Notes: a model not told the origin generated them from the letters alone. A DNA stretch of 64,000 nucleotides from Alteromonas indica (GCA_003056425.1 PYVY01000013.1:1-64000); one strand, 5' to 3'; positions 1 to 9,898 are shown, counted from the stretch's first letter. A program made the numbers and translations.

Positions 1-938
1 ATGTTGAGCGTGCGTTGAATGCGAGACCCAGAAAATGTCTCGGATTTAAGCAGCCTGCTCTAGTATTCAAACAGTTAAGAGACGCAGCTTAATTTAACGA
101 GTGGTGCACTTCGGGGTTGAATCCGCGGGTTACATCTCCCTAAGTTCTCCTTTAAAAATTATACATAGGAGTAAGGATGTATACGCTTTCTGGATTTTTA
201 TATTATTATGTGCCCAACACTTTCATATTCTTTAAAATGGAATATGTCTGTAGGATATCGATTCTCTTTGCGCCGAATCTGTTGAGCTATGATTAAGATA
301 GTAATAGGGCGGGATGAGTTTAAGTTGAAGTGAGCTTAAATGACATTCTACTTATAAATGATTCTGGATATCATATTCTGTAGTTAATTTTCAATGTGTA
401 GATAATATCGAATTAGCGTTGTATTAATGTGAATCACTGGGAAAATTGATTTCTGGTGGATTTACATGAAAATTAGATTCAAGCTAACTCACTTTCCTTA
501 ACTTTATCCTGTTAAATTTTAAATTAGCATATTCTTATTTTTTGTATGATCCTGGAGTGAAATTACAAATCACACTGGGTAAAAAGCTTACATTCTATAT
601 GGATTAAGGGCTAAACGTTTAGCGTCTCAACTATAGTGGTTGATGAATATATAGGGTATTGATGGTAGCGGGTTATAGATTTGTCAGAAGCAGAGTAACG
701 GTAAGCTAGTCTGACAGTTGCTATACCATAGGATATTTTAACATGCTAAGAAGTACTTTTTGAATATCAGTAATTGAAATCGTCGGGCAACAGCATCTGC
801 GCGTTTAATTGAATAAACATAAAGAAAATTGGCAGGTGCTAAGTTTTCATGAAACGTGCGAGTACTGAAATTTATGCAGTCTTTGGGTTATTAACGCTAG
901 CCTGTCGGAACATTGCATCGGCCTAACACAGTCAGCCG
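1..938. other. AT-rich region without a gene
   Basis: No open reading frame of credible length or composition is present on either strand. The stretch is visibly richer in A and T than the rest of the window and has frequent stops in all frames. No terminal inverted repeats, transposase remnant or tRNA fold was seen. It lies downstream of the FecR gene (read leftwards) and may be a long intergenic region or degraded DNA. Confidence 0.6.
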
Positions 939-953
939 CTAGCTGCGGCTGAC
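931..953 (-). terminator. Stem-loop overlapping the fecR stop codon
   Basis: GTCAGCCGC and GCGGCTGAC form a perfect 9-bp stem around a 5-nt loop, and the fecR stop codon lies inside it. No T-run follows on the minus strand, so it is either a weak or Rho-assisted terminator or an RNA-stabilising hairpin. Confidence 0.35.
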
Positions 954-1988
954 TACTACCGTATTGCCTTCCTGATAATCAAATTTCAGCGCGAAGTTAG
1001 TGGCCAGTGCATCGAGCATGGTCGGTACATCCTGCGTGTAAAATAAACCGGCTACCCGCTGACGGGCGAGATCTTCATTTGGTATCTGAAATTGCCAGGT
1101 GGTATAGCGGCTTACCTGCGCTAATACATCCTTTAACAGTTCGCCCCTGAAAATTAGTTTGCCGGTACGCCAGGCTAGCCGCGCTTCCAATTCGGCGGGG
1201 GTTATCCGTATAGGCTGTTCAAGGCCGGCGGCGGTCAGGCGAGTGTTGTCGCCCATACTCACTGCAGCCGCGGTGGCAGGTAATTGTACATCACTGCGGT
1301 GTAACAGCTGCTCGGTATTTACCTGGCTGTTAGCCACTCTTACCCGGCCTTCGGTGACCAGCAAATTCACCTCAGATGCAGAAAGCTGAACGCTAAAAGC
1401 GGTACCTACTGCTTGTATCTGCTGGCCATTAGCTAATACGCTAAGCGGACGGCTGGCATCTTTGGCCACCTCAATATGCAGCTCGCCGCGGTGTAACTGC
1501 AATACGCGCTGATTCGCTGTATAGGTAACATCTACGGCAGAGTCTGTATTAAGCCATAACCGGCTACCGTCGGGTAAGGTGACTTCGCGAAACTGGCCTA
1601 CCGGCGTGGTGAACACACCAAGCTTGTTCACCTGCAATACCGCGGGGCGGTCGGGCGTTAGCCACTCAAAGCCGCCAAAGCCAGCTAGCAGCACTACTAT
1701 CACCGCCGCCGCGGCCGCCCAGGGTGCTAGTTGGCGCGTACGTTGTGGTTTACCGGGGCTGGCAGGAAACAATTCAGCCAGTTGGCTAAGTGCATCCATC
1801 TTATCCCACAGGGCTGCCATCTCCAGCAACACTGCACGGTGCCTGGGTTGTTCAAGCCATTGCTTCAACTGTATTTTCTGAGTGCTATCAAGACCTTCAT
1901 CCATACGTACCAGCCAAACACTGGCAGTATCTAACAGGTGCTCATATTCATTTAGCTGAATAACCTTTTGGCGCGATTTATCATCCAT
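939..1988 (-). CDS. FecR-family anti-sigma factor
   Basis: A 349-residue inner-membrane sensor of the FecR family, which relays substrate binding from a TonB receptor to an ECF sigma factor. Visible order: a cytoplasmic DUF4880-type N-terminus (about 15-75), an Ala/Val-rich membrane helix (about 88-110), the periplasmic FecR domain (about 120-220, with PVGQFREVTLPDGSRLWLNT), and a C-terminal segment (about 275-345) resembling the STN-like domain that contacts the receptor. The start overlaps the upstream sigma-factor stop by 8 bp, indicating translational coupling. The TonB receptor on the other strand carries the matching STN domain. Which substrate is sensed cannot be told from sequence; iron chelates and glycans are both known for this arrangement. 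Confidence 0.9.
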   Translation of the reverse strand: MDDKSRQKVIQLNEYEHLLDTASVWLVRMDEGLDSTQKIQLKQWLEQPRHRAVLLEMAALWDKMDALSQLAELFPASPGKPQRTRQLAPWAAAAAVIVVLLAGFGGFEWLTPDRPAVLQVNKLGVFTTPVGQFREVTLPDGSRLWLNTDSAVDVTYTANQRVLQLHRGELHIEVAKDASRPLSVLANGQQIQAVGTAFSVQLSASEVNLLVTEGRVRVANSQVNTEQLLHRSDVQLPATAAAVSMGDNTRLTAAGLEQPIRITPAELEARLAWRTGKLIFRGELLKDVLAQVSRYTTWQFQIPNEDLARQRVAGLFYTQDVPTMLDALATNFALKFDYQEGNTVVVSRS

Positions 1989-2532
1989 GGTGCCCCCGGT
2001 TTTCAGCGCTATCGGTGGTGGCGCCTACTTTGCGCATGTACAAGGTGCAGCGCTTGATGCCCTGTGCAATATGTTTTTCCACGGTTTTTTCACTTATTGC
2101 TAGCTCTGTGGCAATTTCCTTAATGGAATAGCCATAGACTTTTTTCAATACAAAGGCGCGTCGACATTGCATTGGAAGGGCTTTAACGGCATCGCAAAAA
2201 TGGCCGAATTCTTCCTGGCTGGCCGACTGCTGCCTGGGTTCGTCGCTGTCGTATTGTAACTGGCTTATCTGATATGCTTCGGTGTCTGCATCACTATCCA
2301 CCAATCTGACTTCGGCCCGTTTCAAGTGGTCATAAGCCAGATTACGGGCCGTCCGATACATAAAAGATCGGGGCTCGCGAATATGGTCGGTAGACTTTGC
2401 CTGACACAAACGTACGTAAGTATCCTGCAAAATATCATCCACCTCTTTAGGCGGCACAAGCCTGGACAACATCCGCGCAATCCCTGAGCGGGTGGCCATA
2501 AAGGCATCGTGTATTGCTTTATTCACCGGCAT
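1981..2532 (-). CDS. ECF sigma factor, FecI type
   Basis: A 183-residue RNA polymerase sigma-70 factor of the extracytoplasmic-function group. Region 2 is seen in DDILQDTYVRL (about 32-42) and the -10-melting part continues to about residue 75. Region 4 begins at LPMQCRRAFVLKKVYGYS, with the helix-turn-helix IKEIATELAISEKTVEKHI. Region 3 is absent, as expected for ECF factors. It is the first gene of a two-gene operon with fecR and is transcribed divergently from the TonB receptor, the layout of FecI/FecR/FecA-type cell-surface signalling. The ATG at 2532 has only a weak ribosome-binding site. It probably activates the receptor promoter, but its -35/-10 target was not identified. Confidence 0.92.
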   Translation of the reverse strand: MPVNKAIHDAFMATRSGIARMLSRLVPPKEVDDILQDTYVRLCQAKSTDHIREPRSFMYRTARNLAYDHLKRAEVRLVDSDADTEAYQISQLQYDSDEPRQQSASQEEFGHFCDAVKALPMQCRRAFVLKKVYGYSIKEIATELAISEKTVEKHIAQGIKRCTLYMRKVGATTDSAENRGHHG

Positions 2533-2772
2533 AATATTATTCTTGTTGTTCCTTTACCTAGACGAGCGAGCAGCGAAAAACCCGTATTCGGGTATTTGCT
2601 GAGTGTAGCATTGTTTGTTAATTAAATGTGTTTGATACTTTACTCCAGTTTTAGGCACATTATAGTAAGCACTACAGTCAGTTACTGTTTATAGTGGAGC
2701 GGTTATCTCTCTTTATTCTGGAGGATTAGCACTAGCCAGTATGTATTATCAACCTCAGGCAGCCTTTTTTCG

Positions 2773-5700
2773 ATGCGTCGCAATGTCCATGTTCCTCTAC
2801 TGCACACTGTACTATCGCCCCTCGCGGTAGGCGTGTTGGGTATGGTCACTATCAGTAGTGTCTTGGCCGAGGAACACGCCGCCACTATCGCTTTCTCAAT
2901 CAAGCAAAAAACCGCTGATGAAGCGCTCATTGAGTTCGCCGAGCAGGCCGGCCTTACGGTTATTTTTCCCTACAATAAAGTGCGGCATACCATTGCCAAC
3001 CCGTTACAGGCGAGGTTGACGGTCACGCAGGCCCTTAGCCAGTTATTGGCGGGTACTAATCTTACTGCCCGGCTGGATGAAAAAAATCATGTTCGCATCA
3101 GCGTGTTGCCCGCTGAAGAACCCAGCAACTGGTTGAGCCAGTGGTTTCATGAATTAACCGCCGCGCAGGATGACTTATTGATGGTGCCGATGTCCGATGA
3201 TGCGGAAATGGTGGAATATATTGAAGTAAAAGGCTTACGGGCGCGTACTTCACAAAGTGTCAGTATTAAGCGCGATGCTGACTATGTACTGGATACGATT
3301 CAATCATTGGAAATGGGGAAGTTTCCTGATCAGAATTTGGCAGAAGCACTGCAACGGGTGCCGGGCGTCGCCATTGATCGGGCGGAAGGTGAAGGGCAAT
3401 TTGTAACCGTGCGAGGCTTCGGGCCGCAGTTTAATCAGGTGCTGCTTAATGGCAGACAATTGGCGACCGACACGCTGGGCCGGCAATTCAGTTTCGATAC
3501 GGTGGCGCCCGAATTAGTGAGTGCGGTGACAGTGCATAAACAAGGCCGGGCCGACTTGCCTACCGGCGGTATTGGCTCCACTATCAATGTACAGACCTCC
3601 CGGCCGCTGGCGCTGCGGGGGTTGCGGGTGGCTGGCAGCGTAAAAATGCAATACGATGCGAATAGCGGTAAAACTTCCCCCCAGGCCTCGGTGCTGTTTT
3701 CTGATACTTTTTTTAACGACAAAATAGGCCTACTGCTGTCTTATTCAGATTACGCTCGCCACGCGCGGATTGATGAGGCGCAGATAGACGGCTGGGTAGT
3801 CAATACCAATGTTCCGGATGCTCAGTTAGACCGGCCGGTCGATACCTTATATGTACCCCGTAAATACGATCAGCGGGTAAGGTTTGAGCAGCGCCATCGG
3901 CAGGGCGCAACGCTGGTGTGGCAATACCGGCCGAATGATAAAACCGAATTTACCCTGGATTATCTTGGCACCCGCTATAATATCGATTCTTCCGCCACCT
4001 CGATGGGGCACTGGTTCACCTCAAGCAATCTTGAAAATGTCATCACTGACAGCAACGGTACGGCAGTCAGGTTTAGTCAGCGGGTAGGTCATGCTACCGA
4101 TTTTCATGCGCGTTCATTCAACCGCGATACTGCGTTGCACAGTGCGGGTATAGCACTCAACTGGCAAGCCTCGGATAATCTGGTGCTGGATATCGATTTA
4201 TCGGGTTCCAGAGCCAGTGTGGATGATCCCCAGGGAGAGGGCGATGCGTTGTCTCTGATTGGTTATCTTAACCAGTCCACGTTTGATCATACACAGGGAA
4301 ATATCTTACCCGCGATCAGTCATTTTGATGCTGCCAACCCGGCACAGATAAATGCTGAGGGAGTTGTCTCGGGGGTACAAAACTACCTTGACCCCGCCAA
4401 TGGCCGCGCCCATGTAATGCTAAAACGGGGCTGGCAAATTGAAGATACGATATCCCAGGCCAGTGTAGACGCCCGCTGGCATCCCCCAGGCCAGGCTATA
4501 AGCTGGCTTGATGGCGGTATGCGTATCGCTCGCCAAAGTAAAGACAATGAGCGCAGAGACAATGAAATTAATGGTTTACACTGTTATTTTTGCGGTTACT
4601 TTGATGCGCCCGACTTGCCTGATGATTTTCAGCAGGTATTTGATGCCGGTGATGATTTCCTGGCCTCGGTGTCTGGCCACCAGACAATCCCGCATGCCTG
4701 GTTACGCCATGATGGTCCACAGCTATTTGCCTATCTGGAAGACGCAGCCCAGGTAGATCTGAGCCCTGTGCGGCGGGGAAATTCTTATCAGGTTACCGAA
4801 ACCGTCCAGGCGGCCTACCTGAATATATCTTTGGACTATGCGCCGGGGCCATTACTGGTTACCGTCAATGGCGGTGTGCGATTTGAAAACACCCAGGTCT
4901 CGGTAGATGGTTTGTACGAACCCCTGGTGGGGCTGGAAATTCTGGATCAAACAGAGTTAGGCCAGGTGATTGGCAGTATCCAACAGGTGCATCAGACTCA
5001 CCATTACAGTAACTGGCTACCAGCACTGAGTGCCCGCTTTGCCTGGCAGGACAACTGGGTGTTACGCACTGGCTATGCCCGAAGCCTAACCCGGCCCACG
5101 CTTGAGCAAATGTCGCCGGGGATGCGCTACACCACGACCCGTCAAGGTGGCGATTTGCGTGCCTCGGTGGGTAACCCGGCGCTAAAACCCTTTGTGGCTG
5201 ATAATTTTGATATGGCGCTGGAGTATTATTATCAGCAAAGCAATTATTTATCGCTGGGTGTGTTCCGAAAATACGTGGATAACTTTATTACTATCGATAG
5301 TCAGGAGCAAATCTTTAGTGGTGTCACTGACCCTTCTACCGGGAACGATCCGCTTAAAGCTGATGCCTTGGATGAGATAGCCAGGTTTGCAGTAGCACAA
5401 CCCTTCAACAGCGAGACGGCCACGGTTGATGGGGTGGAGCTGAGTGCCCAACACCTGTTTGGTAAAAGCGGCTGGGGGGTACAGGCGAATCTGAGTGCCG
5501 TAAGCAGTAATGCCGAGTTGGACAAAACCGATATTAATCGGAAATTTGCCCTTACCGGCCTATCGGGGGCTAAAAATGTGGTGGTGTTTTATGAAAAAAA
5601 TGCTCTGCAGTGGCGGCTTGCCTGGAATTACCGCGATGGCTTCTTACAGTCATTAGAGCAACCGCTTAGCACTGAGCCCACCTATGTCAGCCCCTACAAG

Positions 5701-5871
5701 CAATGGGACATAAGTGCGTCGTATGCGTTGAATAGCCAGGTATCTGTATTTATTGAAGGGATTAATTTAACCAACGAAACGGTGCATAAGCATGGCCGCT
5801 TCTCCAATCAACTATTATTAGTGCAGGATACCGGCAGCCGGTTTGCCCTGGGGATACGGGCGACCTATTAA
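2773..5871 (+). CDS. TonB-dependent receptor with STN signalling domain
   Basis: A 1032-residue outer-membrane active transporter. The N-terminus has a signal peptide ending near VLAEE (about residue 33). It is followed by a secretin/TonB short N-terminal (STN) domain at about 38-110, a linker, a plug domain at about 155-270 (LAEALQRVPGVAIDR, VTVRGFGPQFNQVLLNGRQL), and a 22-strand barrel to the terminal aromatic residue (GIRATY). The wording of the plug fits the large TIGR01782-type receptors common in Caulobacter and Alteromonadales, many of which import oligosaccharides; others of this shape take up metal chelates. The STN domain predicts signalling to the divergent FecR/sigma pair. The ATG at 2773 has a poor Shine-Dalgarno sequence; a GGAGG at 2720-2724 has no usable start codon at normal spacing. 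Confidence 0.93.
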   Translation: MRRNVHVPLLHTVLSPLAVGVLGMVTISSVLAEEHAATIAFSIKQKTADEALIEFAEQAGLTVIFPYNKVRHTIANPLQARLTVTQALSQLLAGTNLTARLDEKNHVRISVLPAEEPSNWLSQWFHELTAAQDDLLMVPMSDDAEMVEYIEVKGLRARTSQSVSIKRDADYVLDTIQSLEMGKFPDQNLAEALQRVPGVAIDRAEGEGQFVTVRGFGPQFNQVLLNGRQLATDTLGRQFSFDTVAPELVSAVTVHKQGRADLPTGGIGSTINVQTSRPLALRGLRVAGSVKMQYDANSGKTSPQASVLFSDTFFNDKIGLLLSYSDYARHARIDEAQIDGWVVNTNVPDAQLDRPVDTLYVPRKYDQRVRFEQRHRQGATLVWQYRPNDKTEFTLDYLGTRYNIDSSATSMGHWFTSSNLENVITDSNGTAVRFSQRVGHATDFHARSFNRDTALHSAGIALNWQASDNLVLDIDLSGSRASVDDPQGEGDALSLIGYLNQSTFDHTQGNILPAISHFDAANPAQINAEGVVSGVQNYLDPANGRAHVMLKRGWQIEDTISQASVDARWHPPGQAISWLDGGMRIARQSKDNERRDNEINGLHCYFCGYFDAPDLPDDFQQVFDAGDDFLASVSGHQTIPHAWLRHDGPQLFAYLEDAAQVDLSPVRRGNSYQVTETVQAAYLNISLDYAPGPLLVTVNGGVRFENTQVSVDGLYEPLVGLEILDQTELGQVIGSIQQVHQTHHYSNWLPALSARFAWQDNWVLRTGYARSLTRPTLEQMSPGMRYTTTRQGGDLRASVGNPALKPFVADNFDMALEYYYQQSNYLSLGVFRKYVDNFITIDSQEQIFSGVTDPSTGNDPLKADALDEIARFAVAQPFNSETATVDGVELSAQHLFGKSGWGVQANLSAVSSNAELDKTDINRKFALTGLSGAKNVVVFYEKNALQWRLAWNYRDGFLQSLEQPLSTEPTYVSPYKQWDISASYALNSQVSVFIEGINLTNETVHKHGRFSNQLLLVQDTGSRFALGIRATY

Positions 5872-5873
5872 GG

Positions 5874-6644
5874 TCAGCCAATCTGAATACAGGCATTGCC
5901 GGTAAGCCTGCCGGTAGCCGGATCCTCAGACAAGGTGCTGGCACTTATCACCCCGGAATGAAATAAATTTGAAGGATAAAAAATAGCCCGGTTAAAGGCC
6001 CACTCTATTTGGGCTATATGCTTAAACAAGCGGGTATCCTGACGAATATAGTCATTGGCGGGAAAGCCTACCGTGGTGGCCTGTTCTTTCAGGCGCTGCA
6101 AATAGCGGCCGGTTGCGGCACTGGTTACTTTCTCAAAGGCCGTGTCGCGATGCCGGTAGAATGCCGTTCCCCCCGTGTTGTTAAGCGACAAATAATGGAC
6201 CATAGCCCACTCATTGTCGCTTACTGCATCAAAGTGCGGCACACACTGAATAGGCTTTAGGGTGCCGGGTTTTCGGGTAGCCAGCGAAAACCGGCATGCC
6301 GACAACTTGAGGGTATGGTAGCGCCGCCGGGCCACCCCCATTATGGTGGGGAGTTGCTCATTCACAAACTCTTGATAATGGCTATGGGCGGGGGCCAATA
6401 CACCCGGGTAATAGTCCTCGCTGGCCGCAGTAAAGCTGAGCCCGCAAGCCTGGGCCCGCAACTTATCCGGCGCGGGGTGAAAATTATCAGCAATCACCAC
6501 GGGGGTGCGGCCTGAGCCAACCAGTACAGTGGTGTAGGTAGCGTTTTGCTTATCGGTTGCTGGCAAAACACTACGTAAAGAAGCTACTTGCCCCTTGGTA
6601 TCACTACTAGCCAAACCACTGTTCACCTTTAGCCAAGCGGGCAT
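5874..6644 (-). CDS. DUF6445-family protein, 2OG-Fe(II) oxygenase-like
   Basis: A cytoplasmic protein of about 256 residues resembling the DUF6445 family. It shows the pattern of an iron/2-oxoglutarate oxygenase: PHFDAV gives an HxD pair (His137, Asp139), FHSGV gives a distal His (229), and an Arg follows at 246 (TGRLTG), where such enzymes bind 2-oxoglutarate. GGTAFYRHR resembles the core of prolyl-hydroxylase folds. Activity is inferred, not known. The ATG at 6644 lies inside the 3' end of the SapC-family gene (38-bp overlap); in-frame GTG or TTG codons slightly downstream are alternatives. It is convergent with the TonB receptor (2-bp gap). Genes of this type, SapC and flavin halogenases recur beside TonB receptors in Alteromonadales, which suggests modification of an imported substrate or of the receptor system. 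Confidence 0.75.
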   Translation of the reverse strand: MPAWLKVNSGLASSDTKGQVASLRSVLPATDKQNATYTTVLVGSGRTPVVIADNFHPAPDKLRAQACGLSFTAASEDYYPGVLAPAHSHYQEFVNEQLPTIMGVARRRYHTLKLSACRFSLATRKPGTLKPIQCVPHFDAVSDNEWAMVHYLSLNNTGGTAFYRHRDTAFEKVTSAATGRYLQRLKEQATTVGFPANDYIRQDTRLFKHIAQIEWAFNRAIFYPSNLFHSGVISASTLSEDPATGRLTGNACIQIG

Positions 6645-7341
6645 TTTTACGCTCAATAAGCGAGTACACGTGGGCATGCGAGGCCAGTAAAATATAGGCA
6701 GGTGCTAAAAAACCGTTTTCGTGCAGCATCGCTACGGTTTCGCCACATAAGCCGCTGAGTTTATCTTCATCAATAGTGTATAACCCAGATACCTTACGTG
6801 AGGTATTATCTGCCAGTGTAATATCCAGAGCAATCGGGGTCAGCAAATCCAGGCTGCTTAGCGCTTTGATAAAAGCCTGTGTACGTACTTCCCCCTCTAA
6901 CAGTAACGCCAGTAATTCCTGTTTATCAGCCATGAGCGGGGTAGGGTGGCCTGACTCGTCGAACAGTGGCACACCATTATCATGGCTCACTGCATCACTT
7001 TGTGTATCAATGCATACCAGATGTTTATCATCTTCAGCATCGTCATTGTGGCCGATATAAAATGGGTGACGTTCTATTTGTGCAGGTATGTACAGGCCGC
7101 GCCAGCTGTCTTCTTCCCAGAAGAGGTTTTCGCCTTCTTCAAACCCGAGCATGGCAGAACATACAAACTGGCCGGTATCCGCGTTTTTAGTAAACACAAT
7201 CGGATATTGCACAATAAGCTGATTAAACTCGCTTAGTACCACCGGGATAAGGTGTTCGTTGGCCCCCGTGGCGGCGACTTTATCCGTGTGGACACGCAGA
7301 GTTTTATGTTGCTGAGGGTTAAGCGCCACAAAATGAGACAT
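6607..7341 (-). CDS. SapC-family protein
   Basis: A 244-residue protein matching the SapC family (PF07277), named after an S-layer-associated Campylobacter protein. Typical features are the N-terminal HFVALNP opening, FTKNADTGQFVCSAMLGF, and the C-terminal GLYTIDEDKL and FLAPAYILLASH stretches. No signal peptide or membrane helix is visible. The ATG at 7341 was preferred over a longer frame because an AAGGAA ribosome-binding site precedes it and family members begin here. It is the first gene of a two-gene unit with the overlapping DUF6445 gene. Its biochemical role is unknown; in marine bacteria it recurs next to TonB receptors, as here. Confidence 0.85.
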   Translation of the reverse strand: MSHFVALNPQQHKTLRVHTDKVAATGANEHLIPVVLSEFNQLIVQYPIVFTKNADTGQFVCSAMLGFEEGENLFWEEDSWRGLYIPAQIERHPFYIGHNDDAEDDKHLVCIDTQSDAVSHDNGVPLFDESGHPTPLMADKQELLALLLEGEVRTQAFIKALSSLDLLTPIALDITLADNTSRKVSGLYTIDEDKLSGLCGETVAMLHENGFLAPAYILLASHAHVYSLIERKNARLAKGEQWFG

Positions 7342-7785
7342 GCATGATTCCTTATTACCGGTAAATGTAGGTATGACGAAGCTTATATAAAATAAGTATG
7401 CTTTGTACGCATCATGCGGCAAAAAATGTTCATTTCTTTAACCCTAAACTGAACCTGACCGCTGTTTTCCTACCCGCCATAGCCTATGCATTACACTACG
7501 CAGACAATAATTCACAAAGCTGCCCGGATACAATAAGCAGGGGAAATTAAAAGGAATGAGGATGACAGGTAGAAGTAATGAGGGACGAGGCTATGCCGTC
7601 AGAACCACAGCTGATGTCAGGCGGGGGACGGTGCCTTATAACAGCTATAACCACGTTCTAACGACACAACCTCAGTTTACGTGCCTTGGCAAACCACACG
7701 ATGAGGCATTTCAGTACCTCGATAGCTAAGACGACTCAAATCCAAAACTCCCCCAGCGGCTAGCTAAAAAATTATCGGTAAATCA
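7342..7785. other. Intergenic region upstream of the SapC-family gene
   Basis: This 444-bp gap lies between the SapC-family start and the end of the O-antigen-ligase-family gene, which also reads leftwards. It should hold the SapC promoter near 7345-7450. No convincing ORF, RNA gene or T-tailed terminator was found. Confidence 0.5.
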
Positions 7786-9162
7786 TCACAACGCAGGCTT
7801 ATCGCGGGTAAAACGAGTGGTTAGCACCCAGCCTATACTCAGCACTATCAGCAAGTGAACAGGTAGCAAATACACCCCGATATTGACATCAAACAAAGCC
7901 TGTACCAAATAAGCGACCGTGGCTACCTGACACCCTATCAACAGGCCGGTGGTATTCCCATGTAATGAATACCGGAATAACCGAATTAGCAACAGGCCGA
8001 GCGGAATCATCAGCAATGCAAAACCAAGTGCCCCCTGGGTTGCGAGGGTTTCCAAATAATCGTTATGAGCGCGTTTCGACATTTGGGTGTTACCCAACTC
8101 GAGGGGTTTGTAGTTATGCTGCACAAAAGGGTAGGTACCCGGGCCAGTACCAAATACCGGATAATCTTGAATCACCTGAATGACGGTATTGCGTAACAGT
8201 GTTCTGCCATTGTCTTGCATTTTTTCGTCAGTAAAGCGCTCGTAAATAGATGATTGCATAAACAAGGTGATCAGCAATACAGCGGCAGCTGCCATACTCC
8301 CAAGCACCTTAGGCTGCATCATATACCCTGCTAAATAACGGTTCCGGCTAATAAAAAATGCAGCGGCTACGGCGCAGCCGACCAGCAGCGAAACCAATGC
8401 CCCGCGAGAGCTGGTATTCATCAGCGTAGCCAGCAGAATAAGCAACAATAGACTCAAGCCACAGGTGACAGGGGTGACCAAGGCTGTTCGCTGGCGCCGC
8501 TTTATGAGCTCATCGGTAAGCAAGCCGGCGCATAATGCAATACAGATAACCATGTACATAGCATATTGGTTCTTATAACTGAATGTCCCGCGGATCCCTT
8601 CATGCCATGACAAGTTCCATGGCGGTATGGCACTCACCAATTCAAATGCTCCACCACTGGTAAAGTTAAGCAGGGAGTAAACCGCTGTTAGGGCGCCACT
8701 CGCTACAACCACCGCACTAAACCAGCGTAGTTGGCGTCGCGTAGTAAACAAGCGCCCCACCAGCAAAAATATAGCAACCAACCCCGAAAACTTAAATAAT
8801 TCAATAACACTGGCTTGCCGATACAGGCTTAGATAGCCGTAATCGGCCACCTCCACGCTGGATAACCACTGATAGGTATTGGGGCTTATCCAGGCGATAA
8901 GCGAAGAGGGTAACGGCACCAGGTACAAAACGGTATGTAATAACCATATCCCAAATAACCCGGTAATCAGTAGTGAACCCGTGGGTAAGCGGGCAAGCGC
9001 GTGTTTATCCCACAACATGACAACCAGCGCGGTAAACAGGCCCGCCGCCACGAATAATTGTTCCCAGAACAGTTCTGCACCGTGCAGCCAGGGCAACACT
9101 ACTAGCGTGCACAACATGATAGCCCGCGCCAGGGGCAGTGCGATGTTATTGGACAACGGCAT
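7786..9162 (-). CDS. O-antigen ligase / polymerase family membrane protein
   Basis: A polytopic inner-membrane protein of about 458 residues with roughly 11-12 hydrophobic helices. Its large periplasmic loop contains the Wzy_C hallmarks FGTGPGTYPFVQH and, after a gap, HNDYLETLATQGALG. This family joins or polymerises lipid-linked glycans (WaaL ligases, Wzy polymerases, PglL-type protein glycosylases); sequence alone does not separate them. The chosen ATG overlaps the upstream gene's stop by 17 bp, implying translational coupling; an alternative start at 9207 would lengthen the N-terminus by 15 residues. With the TPR-like gene it forms a two-gene unit divergent from gmd-fcl, suggesting a surface-glycan role. 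Confidence 0.85.
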   Translation of the reverse strand: MPLSNNIALPLARAIMLCTLVVLPWLHGAELFWEQLFVAAGLFTALVVMLWDKHALARLPTGSLLITGLFGIWLLHTVLYLVPLPSSLIAWISPNTYQWLSSVEVADYGYLSLYRQASVIELFKFSGLVAIFLLVGRLFTTRRQLRWFSAVVVASGALTAVYSLLNFTSGGAFELVSAIPPWNLSWHEGIRGTFSYKNQYAMYMVICIALCAGLLTDELIKRRQRTALVTPVTCGLSLLLLILLATLMNTSSRGALVSLLVGCAVAAAFFISRNRYLAGYMMQPKVLGSMAAAAVLLITLFMQSSIYERFTDEKMQDNGRTLLRNTVIQVIQDYPVFGTGPGTYPFVQHNYKPLELGNTQMSKRAHNDYLETLATQGALGFALLMIPLGLLLIRLFRYSLHGNTTGLLIGCQVATVAYLVQALFDVNIGVYLLPVHLLIVLSIGWVLTTRFTRDKPAL

Positions 9163-9898
9163 TGGGGGTCGTGGCTTCAAGAACACGTAGCTGAGCAGAG
9201 GTCTCACGGTTAGGCGAGCAACACATAAATGGCGTCACAGTATGGTATTGTTGCATGTAGTGAAACAAAATTTCCTTGGTAGAGCGCTCGCGTAACGCGC
9301 TTTTTATCAGCGGCTCTGCCAACTGATGAATATCAGGGGGTAATTCGCCCCATCGTTTAATCAGCACCGGGCCAACCAGTTGTTGCACCGCTTTTTCAAA
9401 CGGGCCCACATTAAGTACCTGTACCAAATCAGTATGCGACGCCTGGGTGAAGGTATCTTCAAAGTCATCTAAAAAAATCTGTAAGGCCAGCGCCTCGTAA
9501 TGTGAAGGTTGAATCAACCCCACATCCGATAAGACTTTACGCGCGGCTTCATAATAAATTTTAGAGGTGTCAGTTTGGCCGCGCACAATATATAGCCGGG
9601 CAAGGGCTAATTTTACCTGTGCATCGTCAATTAATACTGAATTAATTGTTTCCAGTTGCTGCTGAATACTGGCAATTTCGCCCGGCGCGGGCAGGCTGTC
9701 GCCATCAAACCACGCCTGCGTTTTGTCTGACGCCACGTCTGCAGCTACATAGGCTGTGCCGGTTTGCGCACACATAATCGCAAATATTACCCCTAAAGCC
9801 ATGATGCTATAGCGCAATACCCGAAAACCGGCATGGCTGCTCAACCCCGTCTCCGGGGATGTTTTGTGTGCTTTTGTGTTAAACAATGGGCCGACCAT
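9146..9898 (-). CDS. TPR-like membrane-anchored protein, VpsP-like
   Basis: A 250-residue protein with one N-terminal membrane helix (about 28-48, YSIMALGVIFAIMCAQTG) and a mostly helical remainder. The stretch about 90-130 (ALARLYIVRGQTDTSKIYYE) has the spacing of a tetratricopeptide repeat. Proteins of this shape are found beside O-antigen-ligase-family genes in vibrio and alteromonad polysaccharide loci and are sometimes called VpsP-like; I cannot confirm the family from sequence alone. It probably acts in the periplasm as a scaffold for the co-transcribed ligase or polymerase. The ribosome-binding site is weak. Confidence 0.6.
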   Translation of the reverse strand: MVGPLFNTKAHKTSPETGLSSHAGFRVLRYSIMALGVIFAIMCAQTGTAYVAADVASDKTQAWFDGDSLPAPGEIASIQQQLETINSVLIDDAQVKLALARLYIVRGQTDTSKIYYEAARKVLSDVGLIQPSHYEALALQIFLDDFEDTFTQASHTDLVQVLNVGPFEKAVQQLVGPVLIKRWGELPPDIHQLAEPLIKSALRERSTKEILFHYMQQYHTVTPFMCCSPNRETSAQLRVLEATTPNAVVQ

